Assembly: GCA_040384645.1 (NCBI GenBank)
Contig: JAZKIX010000131.1
Span: 1 to 6,575 of the forward strand
From: JAZKIX01 sp040384645
Lineage (GTDB): Bacteria; Pseudomonadota; Gammaproteobacteria; Burkholderiales; Burkholderiaceae_D
DNA length: 6,575 nucleotides
Direction of reading: 5' to 3'
In this document: positions 1 to 6,248 of the stretch, one piece after another
Position numbering within the stretch: position 1 is the first letter of the stretch
Layout: each line of letters starts with the position of its first letter
The notes under the pieces: model-generated
Told to the model about the DNA's origin: nothing
Databases searched by the model: none
What the model saw: the letters and a program-made list of their open reading frames with translations, nothing else
Program-made: the position numbers and the translations under genes

Positions 1-1272
1 TACGATCCGATGTTGCCCGATGCCGTGGTGTTTGCCCATTCCACCGACGAGGTAGTCGCCGCCGTCAAATTGTGCCAAGCCCACGCGGTGCCGATCATCG
101 CCTACGGCACCGGCACTTCGCTCGAAGGCCATGTGCTAGCGGTACAGGGCGGCATCACGATTGACCTGTCGCAGATGTGCCAGATGATTGCGCTGCATGC
201 GGAGGATTTGACCGTCACGGTGCAAGCCGGCCTGACCCGAAAGCAATTGAATCTGCTGATCAAGGATAGCGGCTTATTCTTCCCCATCGACCCCGGCGCC
301 GACGCCTCGCTTGGCGGCATGGCGGCCACGCGCGCTTCCGGCACCAACGCGGTGCGCTACGGCACCATGCGCGAAAACACGCTGGCGCTGACCGTGGTCA
401 CCGCCGACGGCAGCATCGTCAAGACCGGCACCCGTGCCCGTAAATCGTCCGCTGGCTACGACCTGACGCGCCTGTTCGTCGGCAGCGAAGGCACGCTCGG
501 GATCATCACCGATATCACCGTCAAACTGTATCCGCAGCCGGAGGCGATTTCGGCCGCGGTCTGTTCTTTCGCCAACACGGGCGATGCAGTCAATTGCGTG
601 ATCCAAACCATCCAGATGGGCGTGCCGGTGGCGCGGGTCGAGTTCCTTGATGAAAACAGCGTGCGCGCCATCAATATCCACGACCGCATGAGCTTGCCGG
701 AAAAGCCGCTGTTGCTGTTTGAATTCCACGGTACGCCCAGCGGTGTCAAGGAACAGGCTGAAGTGGTGCAAGCCATCGCTGCCGAGTTTGGCGCCAGCGG
801 CTTTGAATGGGCCACGCACCCGGAAGACCGCTCGCGCTTGTGGGCGGCACGGCACGGCGCGTATTTCGCCTTATTGCAAACGCGTCCCGGCGGCCGCGTC
901 ATTACCACCGATTGCTGCGTACCGATCTCGCAACTGGCCGCATGCATCCTTGAAACCAAGGCCGATTGCGAAGCCAATGCCATGTTGTACGCCATCATCG
1001 GCCACGTCGGCGATGGCAATTTCCATGTGTTGATGATGATCGACCCGCTCGATCTGGCCGAAGTGACGCGCGCCGAAGCGATCAATGCACGCATGGTCAC
1101 GCGGGCGCTGGCGATGGACGGCACTTGCACCGGTGAACATGGCGTGGGGCTGCACAAAATGGATTTTTTGGTGCAGGAGCATGGCGAGCATGCGATTGAT
1201 TTGATGCGTGCGCTCAAGCATGCGTTTGATCCGGGCAATGTATTGAACCCGGGGAAGGTGGTGCGCTGGTGA
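1..1272 (+). CDS. FAD-linked oxidase, D-lactate dehydrogenase (cytochrome)-like, 5'-truncated by window edge
   Basis: This is the C-terminal ~423 residues of a FAD-dependent 2-hydroxy acid dehydrogenase, most like the D-lactate dehydrogenase (cytochrome)/LDHD family. That family oxidises D-lactate or related D-2-hydroxy acids and passes electrons to cytochrome c or quinone. The reading frame is open to base 1 and the codons before the ATG at 10 (Y-D-P) fit the family, so that ATG is internal; about 40-60 N-terminal residues are missing. The FAD-binding PCMH fold shows the glycine-rich GTGTSLEGH (106-132), DPGADASLGGMAATRASG, and GSEGTLGI (481 on). The C-terminal FAD-oxidase domain has HVGDGNFH (1003-1026) and TGEHGVG (1129-1149), the conserved metal/substrate-site histidine motifs. 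It ends in TGA at 1270-1272. It is a distant paralogue of the glcD that follows, but 343 bases of non-coding DNA make one simple transcript uncertain. The family is clear; the exact substrate is inferred. Confidence 0.9.
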   Translation, partial: YDPMLPDAVVFAHSTDEVVAAVKLCQAHAVPIIAYGTGTSLEGHVLAVQGGITIDLSQMCQMIALHAEDLTVTVQAGLTRKQLNLLIKDSGLFFPIDPGADASLGGMAATRASGTNAVRYGTMRENTLALTVVTADGSIVKTGTRARKSSAGYDLTRLFVGSEGTLGIITDITVKLYPQPEAISAAVCSFANTGDAVNCVIQTIQMGVPVARVEFLDENSVRAINIHDRMSLPEKPLLLFEFHGTPSGVKEQAEVVQAIAAEFGASGFEWATHPEDRSRLWAARHGAYFALLQTRPGGRVITTDCCVPISQLAACILETKADCEANAMLYAIIGHVGDGNFHVLMMIDPLDLAEVTRAEAINARMVTRALAMDGTCTGEHGVGLHKMDFLVQEHGEHAIDLMRALKHAFDPGNVLNPGKVVRW

Positions 1273-1366
1273 TATTGGCGCTGCGTATTCTACAAAAGAG
1301 TGCCAAATATTGTAACTATTCAGCCCACTACGATAGTGCCCACGGCGGCGCAAATTTCCAAGGAAA

Positions 1367-1477
1367 GTTCCCTCCCTTTCAAGGGGGGGGCTAGGGTGGG
1401 GATGGGTTTCGGTCGCCATGATCGCGACAGAAACCCATCCCCATCCCAACCTTCCCCTTGAAGGGGAAGGGGAAAAC
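1367..1477. repeat. Large compound inverted repeat (hairpin within hairpin)
   Basis: Two arms of about 44-48 bases (1367-1410 and 1430-1477) are near-perfect reverse complements around a 19-base loop (1411-1429). The inner part is the strongest: GGGTGGGGATGGGTTTC on the left against GAAACCCATCCCCATCCC on the right, differing at one position. The right arm carries its own perfect hairpin, CTTCCCCTT-G-AAGGGGAAG (1451-1469); the left arm has a degenerate version (CCCTTTCAAGGG, 1374-1385). The structure is typical of dispersed intergenic repeats (REP/MITE-like) in proteobacteria. It may also end transcription from the upstream gene or protect its mRNA end. It has no coding capacity of its own. 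That it is repeated elsewhere in the genome is inferred. Confidence 0.75.
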
Positions 1478-1560
1478 CAGCGCCGCGCGACGATGTTGAA
1501 ATGCTACAAAATATCGGGAGTATATGCATAAATACATGCTTCCCCGCACGTTTTCATTGG

Positions 1561-1574
1561 GTATTTTTAAATAC
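1561..1574. promoter_or_regulatory. AT-rich perfect dyad upstream of glcD, possible operator
   Basis: GTATTT-TT-AAATAC is a perfect 6-2-6 inverted repeat ending 41 bases before the glcD ATG. A closely related sequence occurs in the opposite orientation after glcF (6239-6263). The size and symmetry suit a dimeric repressor or activator site. Glycolate operons are commonly controlled by GntR-type regulators such as GlcC, but this dyad does not match the GlcC/PdhR-like TNGTNNNACNA consensus, so the regulator is unknown. AT-rich dyads also arise by chance. Confidence 0.35.
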
Positions 1575-1590
1575 ACTATGGAGTATATAA

Positions 1591-1629
1591 ATGATAAAAA
1601 TCACCCGCCAGCGGCATGAAATCCACTAA
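1591..1629 (+). CDS. Possible 12-residue leader ORF overlapping the glcD start
   Basis: An ATG at 1591 follows a GGAG (1580-1583) at a 7-base spacing and opens a reading frame of 12 codons (MIKITRQRHEIH) ending in TAA at 1627-1629. It overlaps the first 14 bases of glcD in another frame. The glcD ATG at 1616 has no recognisable Shine-Dalgarno sequence of its own (CCAGCGGC precedes it), so ribosomes finishing this mini-ORF could reinitiate at glcD, a coupling arrangement. The peptide resembles nothing I know. The ORF is short enough to be accidental; the well-placed GGAG is the only positive evidence. Confidence 0.3.
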   Translation: MIKITRQRHEIH

Positions 1630-3103
1630 AACCCCAACATTCACCCCCGCCCGCCAGCGTGAAGTCGTCGCTGCCTTACGCGCTTTATTGCCGCCGGCCT
1701 GCGTCCTGTTCAACGAAGAAGACACCCGTCCCTACGAATGCGACGGATTGGCAGCCTATCGCCAGTTGCCGATGGTGGTGGTCTTGCCGGAAAACGAAGC
1801 GCAAATCATCGCTATCCTGCAAACCTGCCGCGCTTTGAAAGTACCCATCGTGCCACGTGGCGCTGGTACCGGCCTGTCCGGCGGCGCGATGCCGATTGCC
1901 GATGGCGTGGTGCTATCGACTGCCAAACTGAACCGCTTGATCAAGGTCGATGCCTACGCCCGTACCGCCATCGTCCAGCCCGGTGTGCGCAATCTGGCGA
2001 TCTCGGACGCGGCGGCGCCGCTTGGCTTGTATTACGCCCCCGACCCTTCCTCGCAAATCGCCTGCACCATCGGCGGCAACGTGGCGGAAAATTCCGGCGG
2101 CGTGCATTGCCTCAAATACGGCCTCACCCTGCACAACGTGATGCGGGTACGCATGATCACCATCGATGGCGACATGGTCGAACTGGGCAGCGCCGCACTC
2201 GACGCGCCGGGGCTCGATTTGCTGGCCGTTTTCATCGGCTCCGAAGGCATGCTCGGCGTGGTGACTGAAGTAACCGTCAAGCTGATCCCCAAGGCGCAGA
2301 CCGCGCGCGTCATCATGGCGTCCTTCGACGACGTGGTCAAAGGCGGTAATGCGGTCGCCAATGTGCTGGCCGCCGGCATCATTCCCGCCGGATTGGAAAT
2401 GATGGATCGCACCTCGTCACGCATGGTCGAACCCTTTGTCCACGCTGGCTACGACCTCGATGCGGCCGCAATCTTGCTGTGCGAATCGGACGGCACCAAG
2501 GAAGAAGTCGAAGAAGAAATCGGCCGCATGGTCGCCGTACTGGAACACGCCGGCGCCACCGCGATTGCGGTGTCGCAATCGGATGCCGAACGGCTGCGCT
2601 TCTGGTCCGGCCGCAAGAATGCCTTCCCGGCGGCAGGCCGGATCTCGCCCGATTATTACTGCATGGACGGCACCATCCCGCGCAAGAAACTGGCGCAGGT
2701 GTTGCTCGGTATCGCTGATATGGAAGTCAAATATGGCTTGCGTTGTGCCAATGTATTCCACGCCGGCGACGGCAATTTGCACCCTTTGATTTTGTTCGAC
2801 GCGAACCTGCCAGGCGAGTTTGAAAAAGCCGAATTATTCGGCGCCGACATCCTTGAACTGTGCGTCGCAGTCGGCGGCACCATTACCGGCGAACACGGCG
2901 TCGGCATCGAGAAAATCAATTCCATGTGCGTCCAATTTTCGTCTGAAGAAATCAGCGCCTTCATCGCCGTCAAACGCGCTTTCGACACCGTATTTTTGCT
3001 CAATCCTGACAAGGCGATTCCGACCCTGAACCGCTGCGCGGAATACGGCAAGATGCATGTTAAGCGCGGCCTGGTGAAGTTCGCAGAGTTGCCGCGGTTT
3101 TAA
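1616..3103 (+). CDS. glcD: Glycolate oxidase subunit GlcD (FAD-linked)
   Basis: GlcD is the main FAD-binding subunit of glycolate oxidase (GlcDEF), which oxidises glycolate to glyoxylate at the cytoplasmic face of the membrane and feeds electrons to the respiratory chain. The 495 residues match the family length (499 in E. coli). The N-terminal PCMH-type FAD-binding domain shows PRGAGTGLSGG (residues 80-90), the CTIGGNVAENSGG stretch, and GSEGMLG (208-214). The C-terminal FAD-oxidase domain shows HAGDGNLHP (382-390) and TGEHGVGIEK (424-433). The protein ends in a typical ELPRF tail. The ATG at 1616 is chosen because an in-frame TAA at 1595-1597 blocks longer forms and the first residues look like family N-termini. 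It has no good Shine-Dalgarno and is overlapped by a possible leader ORF. Unusually, glcE does not follow directly: a minus-strand mgtC-like gene and an assembly gap intervene. Confidence 0.95.
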   Translation: MKSTKTPTFTPARQREVVAALRALLPPACVLFNEEDTRPYECDGLAAYRQLPMVVVLPENEAQIIAILQTCRALKVPIVPRGAGTGLSGGAMPIADGVVLSTAKLNRLIKVDAYARTAIVQPGVRNLAISDAAAPLGLYYAPDPSSQIACTIGGNVAENSGGVHCLKYGLTLHNVMRVRMITIDGDMVELGSAALDAPGLDLLAVFIGSEGMLGVVTEVTVKLIPKAQTARVIMASFDDVVKGGNAVANVLAAGIIPAGLEMMDRTSSRMVEPFVHAGYDLDAAAILLCESDGTKEEVEEEIGRMVAVLEHAGATAIAVSQSDAERLRFWSGRKNAFPAAGRISPDYYCMDGTIPRKKLAQVLLGIADMEVKYGLRCANVFHAGDGNLHPLILFDANLPGEFEKAELFGADILELCVAVGGTITGEHGVGIEKINSMCVQFSSEEISAFIAVKRAFDTVFLLNPDKAIPTLNRCAEYGKMHVKRGLVKFAELPRF

Positions 3104-3169
3104 GGCGGCCGACGGATGCCAACACCGCGCGGGGCAATATCGTGTCAGCGTTTCAGGGTTTATCTTTTT

Positions 3170-3179
3170 NNNNNNNNNN
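3170..3179. other. Assembly gap (10 Ns)
   Basis: Ten unspecified bases lie 66 bases after the glcD stop, preceded by a TTTTT run. A run of exactly ten Ns is often a placeholder of unknown true length. The C-terminal end of the minus-strand MgtC-like protein falls here, and the reading frame across the gap cannot be trusted. Confidence 0.95.
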
Positions 3180-3601
3180 GCGAACAAAGTGCTCAATACT
3201 GCGGTCGCTTCTAATCCCATGCCGGCAGAAACGCCCACTGCGGCAGTGAGCCAGACGCCAGCCGCCGTTGTCAGCCCCTTGATCTGATTTTCATTCTGTA
3301 ATTTGAGAATCGCACCTGCACCCAAAAAACCAACACCGGCAGTCACGCCTTGTAATACCCGCGATAGGTCTTGCACTTCCATGCCTGCTTGCAACGGTAC
3401 CAAAATGAATAACGCTGAACCGAGTGAGACCAGCATGTGGGTGCGCAGCCCGGCAGAAGCGCCACTCGATTCTCTTTCATAACCAAGAATCGCCCCCAGA
3501 ATAATGGCGACCAAGAGCCGGACACAGACCCGCGTGATATTGGATGGATCGCCCAGATCTGAAAATTCCTGCTGAATAATTAACCAACTTTGAGCCCACA
3601 C
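3180..3601 (-). CDS. MgtC/SapB (YhiD)-family inner-membrane protein, C-terminus lost in gap
   Basis: The visible 140 residues match the membrane domain of the MgtC/SapB/YhiD family, hydrophobic proteins linked to growth in low magnesium, intramacrophage survival and, for Salmonella MgtC, inhibition of the F-type ATP synthase. Family motifs seen are ILGYERE (residues 38-44), AGLRTHMLVSLGSALF (50-65), GVGFLGAGAI (89-98) and GLTTAAGVWLTAAVG (109-123). Four hydrophobic segments are clear and a fifth begins at EATAVLSTLF where sequence is lost. I choose GTG at 3601 because AGGAGA (3613-3608) lies 6 bases upstream; an in-frame ATG at 3625 has no such site. Across the gap, minus-strand stops at 3162-3160 or 3155-3153 would end the protein just clear of glcD; the third frame would run about 270 bases antisense into glcD and is unlikely. 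There is thus little room for the long C-terminal domain of MgtC proper unless the gap is large. It lies antisense between glcD and glcE. Confidence 0.85.
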
Positions 3602-3607
3602 GTCACT

Positions 3608-3613
3608 TCTCCT
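3608..3613 (-). promoter_or_regulatory. Shine-Dalgarno AGGAGA that fixes the mgtC-like start
   Basis: AGGAGA on the minus strand is 6 bases from the GTG at 3601. It lies downstream of the alternative ATG at 3625, so it can only serve the GTG start. The protein from that GTG (MWAQSWLIIQQEFSDLGD) looks like a normal family N-terminus. Confidence 0.65.
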
Positions 3614-3646
3614 AAAAATTGACATCAACCCGTGTTAAAAGCGCGC

Positions 3647-3675
3647 ATATTATCAACGTTCGCCAGCAGTGCCAA
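3647..3675 (-). promoter_or_regulatory. Candidate sigma-70 promoter for the mgtC-like gene
   Basis: On the minus strand TTGGCA (3675-3670) is followed after exactly 17 bases by TAATAT (3652-3647). Transcription would start near 3640, giving a leader of about 40 bases to the GTG at 3601. That leaves little space for a long magnesium-sensing leader like that of Salmonella mgtC. This is a match to consensus only. Confidence 0.45.
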
Positions 3676-3769
3676 AATATCAGGTCAGTGCATGGAAAAG
3701 TGCTGCGATCAATTCGTAACGCATCCGAAGCCGGGTTGGATTGCAGATGCTATGCCAAGGCTGCCATTT

Positions 3770-3798
3770 TTGATCGATCGTTGAAATAATTTTATGTT
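3770..3798 (+). promoter_or_regulatory. Candidate sigma-70 promoter for glcEF
   Basis: TTGATC (3770-3775), a 17-base spacer and TATGTT (3793-3798) give a moderate sigma-70 match in an AT-rich stretch. Transcription would begin near 3805, about 80 bases before glcE. Because the mgtC-like gene separates glcEF from glcD on the opposite strand, a promoter here would be needed. The predicted start falls at a small hairpin, TTGATG-GTGAGA-CATCAA (3804-3821), that could be an operator or a 5' mRNA stem. Confidence 0.4.
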
Positions 3799-3803
3799 TT
3801 AAT

Positions 3804-3821
3804 TTGATGGTGAGACATCAA
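3804..3821. promoter_or_regulatory. Perfect 6-bp dyad at the predicted glcE transcript start
   Basis: TTGATG and CATCAA are exact reverse complements around the 6-base loop GTGAGA. The element sits immediately after the candidate -10 box for glcE, where an operator or a 5' stabilising stem would be expected. A six-base stem can occur by chance, and no named regulator matches it. Confidence 0.3.
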
Positions 3822-3866
3822 TCCAGCAGCATGGGCAGATTTTATTTTGAGCGCTTTATGACCGGG

Positions 3867-3893
3867 TCAACCAGATCAACCAAATGAACCACG
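3867..3893 (+). repeat. Three 9-base tandem units spanning the glcE start codon
   Basis: TCAACCAGA, TCAACCAAA and TGAACCACG lie head to tail with a 9-base period; the first two differ at one position and the third is more diverged. The glcE ATG (3884-3886) lies across the junction of the second and third units. The repeat occupies the place where a Shine-Dalgarno sequence would be and contains none. It may be simple replication slippage. Confidence 0.5.
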
Positions 3894-4954
3894 CCCTGAA
3901 CAATTTTCGCGAACGCATTATCGCCGCATCAGCCAACAGAACCGCCCTTTGCATTCGCGGCAGCGGCAGCAAGGATTGGTATGGTCAGGTACCGATGGGA
4001 GAACCATTCGATACGCGTGCTTATAGCGGCATCGTGGCCTACGATCCGACCGAATTGGTCATCACCGCCCGCTGCGGCACGCCATTGGCCGAGATCGAGT
4101 CGGCGCTGGATGAACAGAATCAAATGCTCGCTTTCGAGCCGGCGCATTTCGGCAGCGGCTGCACCATCGGTGGTGCGGTCGCCAGCGGTTTGTCCGGGCC
4201 GCGTCGGGCTGCGGTCGGTGCGCTGCGCGATTTTGTTTTGGGCGCGGTGCTGATGGATGGCCGGGGCGATGTGCTTAGCTTCGGCGGGCAAGTGATGAAA
4301 AATGTCGCGGGGTATGACGTCTCGCGTTTATTGGCCGGGTCGCTCGGTGTGCTGGGCCTGATTCTGGAAGTTTCGCTCAAAGTCTTGCCAAAACCGTTTG
4401 CCGAAACCAGCCTGTGTTTCGACATGGATCAGCATGAGGCGATCCGGCATTTGAATGAATGGGGCGGCCAGCCCCTGCCAGTTTCAGCCAGTGTATGGCA
4501 CGATGGCCAACTTACTTTGCGCTTGTCAGGCGCCGATGCCGCCGTTAAATCGGCGCAACACAAATTGGGTGGGGATGCGATGGCAGATGGCGCGCAATTC
4601 TGGCAGGCGATACGCGACCAACGCCATGCTTTTTTTACGCGGAATAATCGTGCCAACGCTGGCTTGTGGCGTTTATCTTTACCGTCGGTGAGTCCGCCCT
4701 TGACGCTGGAAGCGGCGCAATTGATCGAGTGGGGCGGCGCGCAGCGTTGGCTTTACTCTGACGCCGATGCCGCATCGATTCGCGCAGCTGCGCAAGCTGC
4801 CGGCGGTCACGCCACCTTATTTAGGGGCGGCGATAAAAATGTGGGCGTGTTCCACCCGCTGGCACCTGCGGTCGCGCGCATTCACCGCAATCTGAAGACG
4901 GCTTTTGACCCGGCTGGCATCTTCAATCCTGCCCGTATGTTTCCGGAACTTTGA
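3884..4954 (+). CDS. glcE: Glycolate oxidase subunit GlcE (FAD-binding)
   Basis: GlcE is the second FAD-binding subunit of glycolate oxidase and is needed with GlcD and GlcF for activity. The protein has 356 residues (350 in E. coli). It shows the FAD-domain motifs RGSGSKDWYG (residues 25-34), GSGCTIGGAVASGLSGPRR (90-108) and GGQVMKNVAGYDVSRLLAGS (134-153, a GlcE signature). The C-terminus ends with LKTAFDPAGIFNPARM, as usual. It lacks the full FAD-oxidase C-terminal domain of GlcD, which is normal for the family. The ATG at 3884 is the only plausible start: an in-frame TGA lies at 3848-3850 and there is no other ATG between. It has no Shine-Dalgarno. A 9-codon ORF from 3858, after a weak TGAG, ends in TGA at 3885-3887 overlapping this ATG, so coupling is possible. 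glcF starts one base after the stop. glcE is separated from glcD by the antisense mgtC-like gene. Confidence 0.94.
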   Translation: MNHALNNFRERIIAASANRTALCIRGSGSKDWYGQVPMGEPFDTRAYSGIVAYDPTELVITARCGTPLAEIESALDEQNQMLAFEPAHFGSGCTIGGAVASGLSGPRRAAVGALRDFVLGAVLMDGRGDVLSFGGQVMKNVAGYDVSRLLAGSLGVLGLILEVSLKVLPKPFAETSLCFDMDQHEAIRHLNEWGGQPLPVSASVWHDGQLTLRLSGADAAVKSAQHKLGGDAMADGAQFWQAIRDQRHAFFTRNNRANAGLWRLSLPSVSPPLTLEAAQLIEWGGAQRWLYSDADAASIRAAAQAAGGHATLFRGGDKNVGVFHPLAPAVARIHRNLKTAFDPAGIFNPARMFPEL

Positions 4955-4955
4955 C

Positions 4956-6185
4956 ATGCAAACCAATCTCGCCGACTTCATCAAGCATACGCGTGAAGGC
5001 CAGGAAGCCGAAGCCATTTTGCGCGCCTGCGTGCATTGCGGCTTCTGTACCGCCACTTGCCCGACTTACCAACTATTGGGCGATGAACTCGATGGCCCGC
5101 GCGGGCGGATTTACCTGATGAAACAAGTGCTGGAAGGCGCGCCGGTTACCGCCAAAACCCAGCTTCATCTGGATCGCTGCCTCACTTGCCGCAATTGCGA
5201 GACGACCTGCCCGTCCGGCGTGCAATACGGCCGGCTGCTCGATATCGGTCGCAAGATCGTGGACGACCGGGTCCAACGTCCGCTGACGCAACGCCTGCTG
5301 CGCTGGACTTTAAAAGAAACCTTGCCGCGTCAATGGCTGTTCAATCCCGCCATGAAAGTCGGGCAAACCCTGCGCCCCTTGCTGCCCAAATCGCTGCAAA
5401 ACAAAGTCCCGCGCAAACAGGATGCAGGCGCTTGGCCGACCACGCAGCACGCACGCAAAATGATTCTGCTGGGCGGCTGCGTGCAACCGGCGATGGCGCC
5501 CAATATCAGCGCCGCCACCGCCCGTGTATTCGACGCGCTCGGCGTGCAATTGCAAGTCGCCGCCAAGGCCGGCTGCTGCGGCGCAATCCGCTATCACTTG
5601 AACGATCAAGACGGCGGCCTGGACGATATGCGGCGCAATATCGACGCCTGGTGGCCGCTGGTCGAGGCCGGCGCGGAAGCGATCGTGATGACGGCGTCCG
5701 GCTGCGGCGTCACCGTCAAAGAATACGGCCACTTGCTGGCGCACGACGCCGCCTACGCCGGCAAGGCGCAACGCATCTCTGCAATGACCAAGGACTTGAG
5801 CGAAATCCTGCCCGATTTTCAAGCACAACTCGATCAAAAACTGGCTGGAAAAATCCAGCGCCGCGTCGCCTATCACCCGCCCTGTACGCTGCAACACGGC
5901 CAGCAAATCCGCGGCAAGGTGGAAGGCATGTTGCGCGCTGTCGGGGTCGACGTGCAACTCGGCGCAGACAGTCACTTGTGCTGTGGATCAGCCGGTACGT
6001 ATTCGGTATTGCAGCCAGAATTGTCGTATCAATTGCGCGATAAAAAACTCGCCAATCTGGAATCTGGGCAGCCAGAGATGATTGTCTCGGCCAATATCGG
6101 TTGCCTGACGCATTTGCAATCGGGAACAGATACGCCGGTTAGGCATTGGATTGAATTGCTGGATGATGCCTTGGATCGGGGATGA
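4956..6185 (+). CDS. glcF: Glycolate oxidase iron-sulfur subunit GlcF
   Basis: GlcF is the iron-sulfur subunit that carries electrons from the GlcD/GlcE flavins toward the quinone pool. It has 409 residues (407 in E. coli). Two 4Fe-4S ferredoxin-type motifs are clear: C25-C28-C31-C35-P (ACVHCGFCTATCP) and C75-C78-C81-C85-P (RCLTCRNCETTCP). Two cysteine-rich CCG domains follow, with GCCG at residues 206-209 and CCGSAGTY from 342, plus the associated GGCVQP, ASGCG and NIGC cysteine loops. These are typical of heterodisulfide-reductase-like electron-transfer subunits. I choose ATG 4956 (MQTNLADFIKHTREG) because it matches family N-termini and has GGAA (4945-4948) 7 bases upstream, whereas a TTG at 4905 would only add residues overlapping glcE. 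The glcE stop TGA (4952-4954) is one base away, so the two are translationally coupled. No glcG or glcB follows within the window. Confidence 0.96.
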   Translation: MQTNLADFIKHTREGQEAEAILRACVHCGFCTATCPTYQLLGDELDGPRGRIYLMKQVLEGAPVTAKTQLHLDRCLTCRNCETTCPSGVQYGRLLDIGRKIVDDRVQRPLTQRLLRWTLKETLPRQWLFNPAMKVGQTLRPLLPKSLQNKVPRKQDAGAWPTTQHARKMILLGGCVQPAMAPNISAATARVFDALGVQLQVAAKAGCCGAIRYHLNDQDGGLDDMRRNIDAWWPLVEAGAEAIVMTASGCGVTVKEYGHLLAHDAAYAGKAQRISAMTKDLSEILPDFQAQLDQKLAGKIQRRVAYHPPCTLQHGQQIRGKVEGMLRAVGVDVQLGADSHLCCGSAGTYSVLQPELSYQLRDKKLANLESGQPEMIVSANIGCLTHLQSGTDTPVRHWIELLDDALDRG

Positions 6186-6223
6186 CACCAGCACAAATTG
6201 GCTGTGGAGGCTGAAATCATTAG

Positions 6224-6248
6224 AAATATACTGGCCGGTGTATTTTTT
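6224..6248 (+). terminator. Weak candidate terminator after glcF
   Basis: AAATATAC (6224-6231) pairs with GTATTTTT (6240-6247) with one mismatch around the loop TGGCCGGT; the 3' arm itself is the T-run. The stem is AT-rich and therefore weak. It lies 38 bases after the glcF stop, a natural position for termination. It overlaps the dyad shared with the glcD upstream region, so the sequence may have another function. Confidence 0.3.

Larger units (their letters stand above)
1273..1615. other. Intergenic region between the D-lactate dehydrogenase-like gene and glcD
   Basis: I see no convincing full-length gene in these 343 bases. They hold a weak dyad just after the upstream stop (TATTGGC at 1273-1279 against GCCAAATA at 1302-1309, with no clear T-run), a small perfect hairpin CACTA-CGA-TAGTG (1326-1338), the large compound inverted repeat (1367-1477), and an AT-rich stretch (about 1500-1595) with a GTATTT-TT-AAATAC dyad. 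The AT-rich part is the natural place for the glcD promoter. The best -35/-10 pairing I find is poor (TTGAAA at 1496-1501, 19 bases before TATATG at 1521-1526), so I do not call a promoter. The protein-like readings on the minus strand here come from the G/C-run hairpin arms. Confidence 0.7.

Noticed and set aside
456..1238. Minus-strand 260-residue ORF opposite the D-lactate dehydrogenase-like gene
   Set aside because: It is an antisense shadow: the plus-strand frame has full family motifs and this one has none.
1320..1576. Minus-strand ORFs across the intergenic hairpin
   Set aside because: They consist largely of translated G/C-run repeat arms and have no family resemblance.
2834..3628. 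Minus-strand 264-residue ORF running through the Ns into glcD
   Set aside because: Only the part from 3180 upward matches the MgtC family; the rest is the antisense of glcD, joined through unknown bases of placeholder length.
1299..3680. Shared AGTGCCAAATAT-like string at 1299-1310 and 3668-3680
   Set aside because: The match is about 12 bases with an inserted A and no symmetry or shared context; chance is sufficient.
4905..4955. Longer GlcF start at TTG 4905
   Set aside because: It would add 17 residues unlike the family and overlap glcE; ATG 4956 has GGAA upstream and matches GlcF N-termini.
5186..6043. Plus-strand 285-residue ORF inside glcF
   Set aside because: It is an arginine/alanine-rich shadow of glcF caused by GC-rich codon bias.
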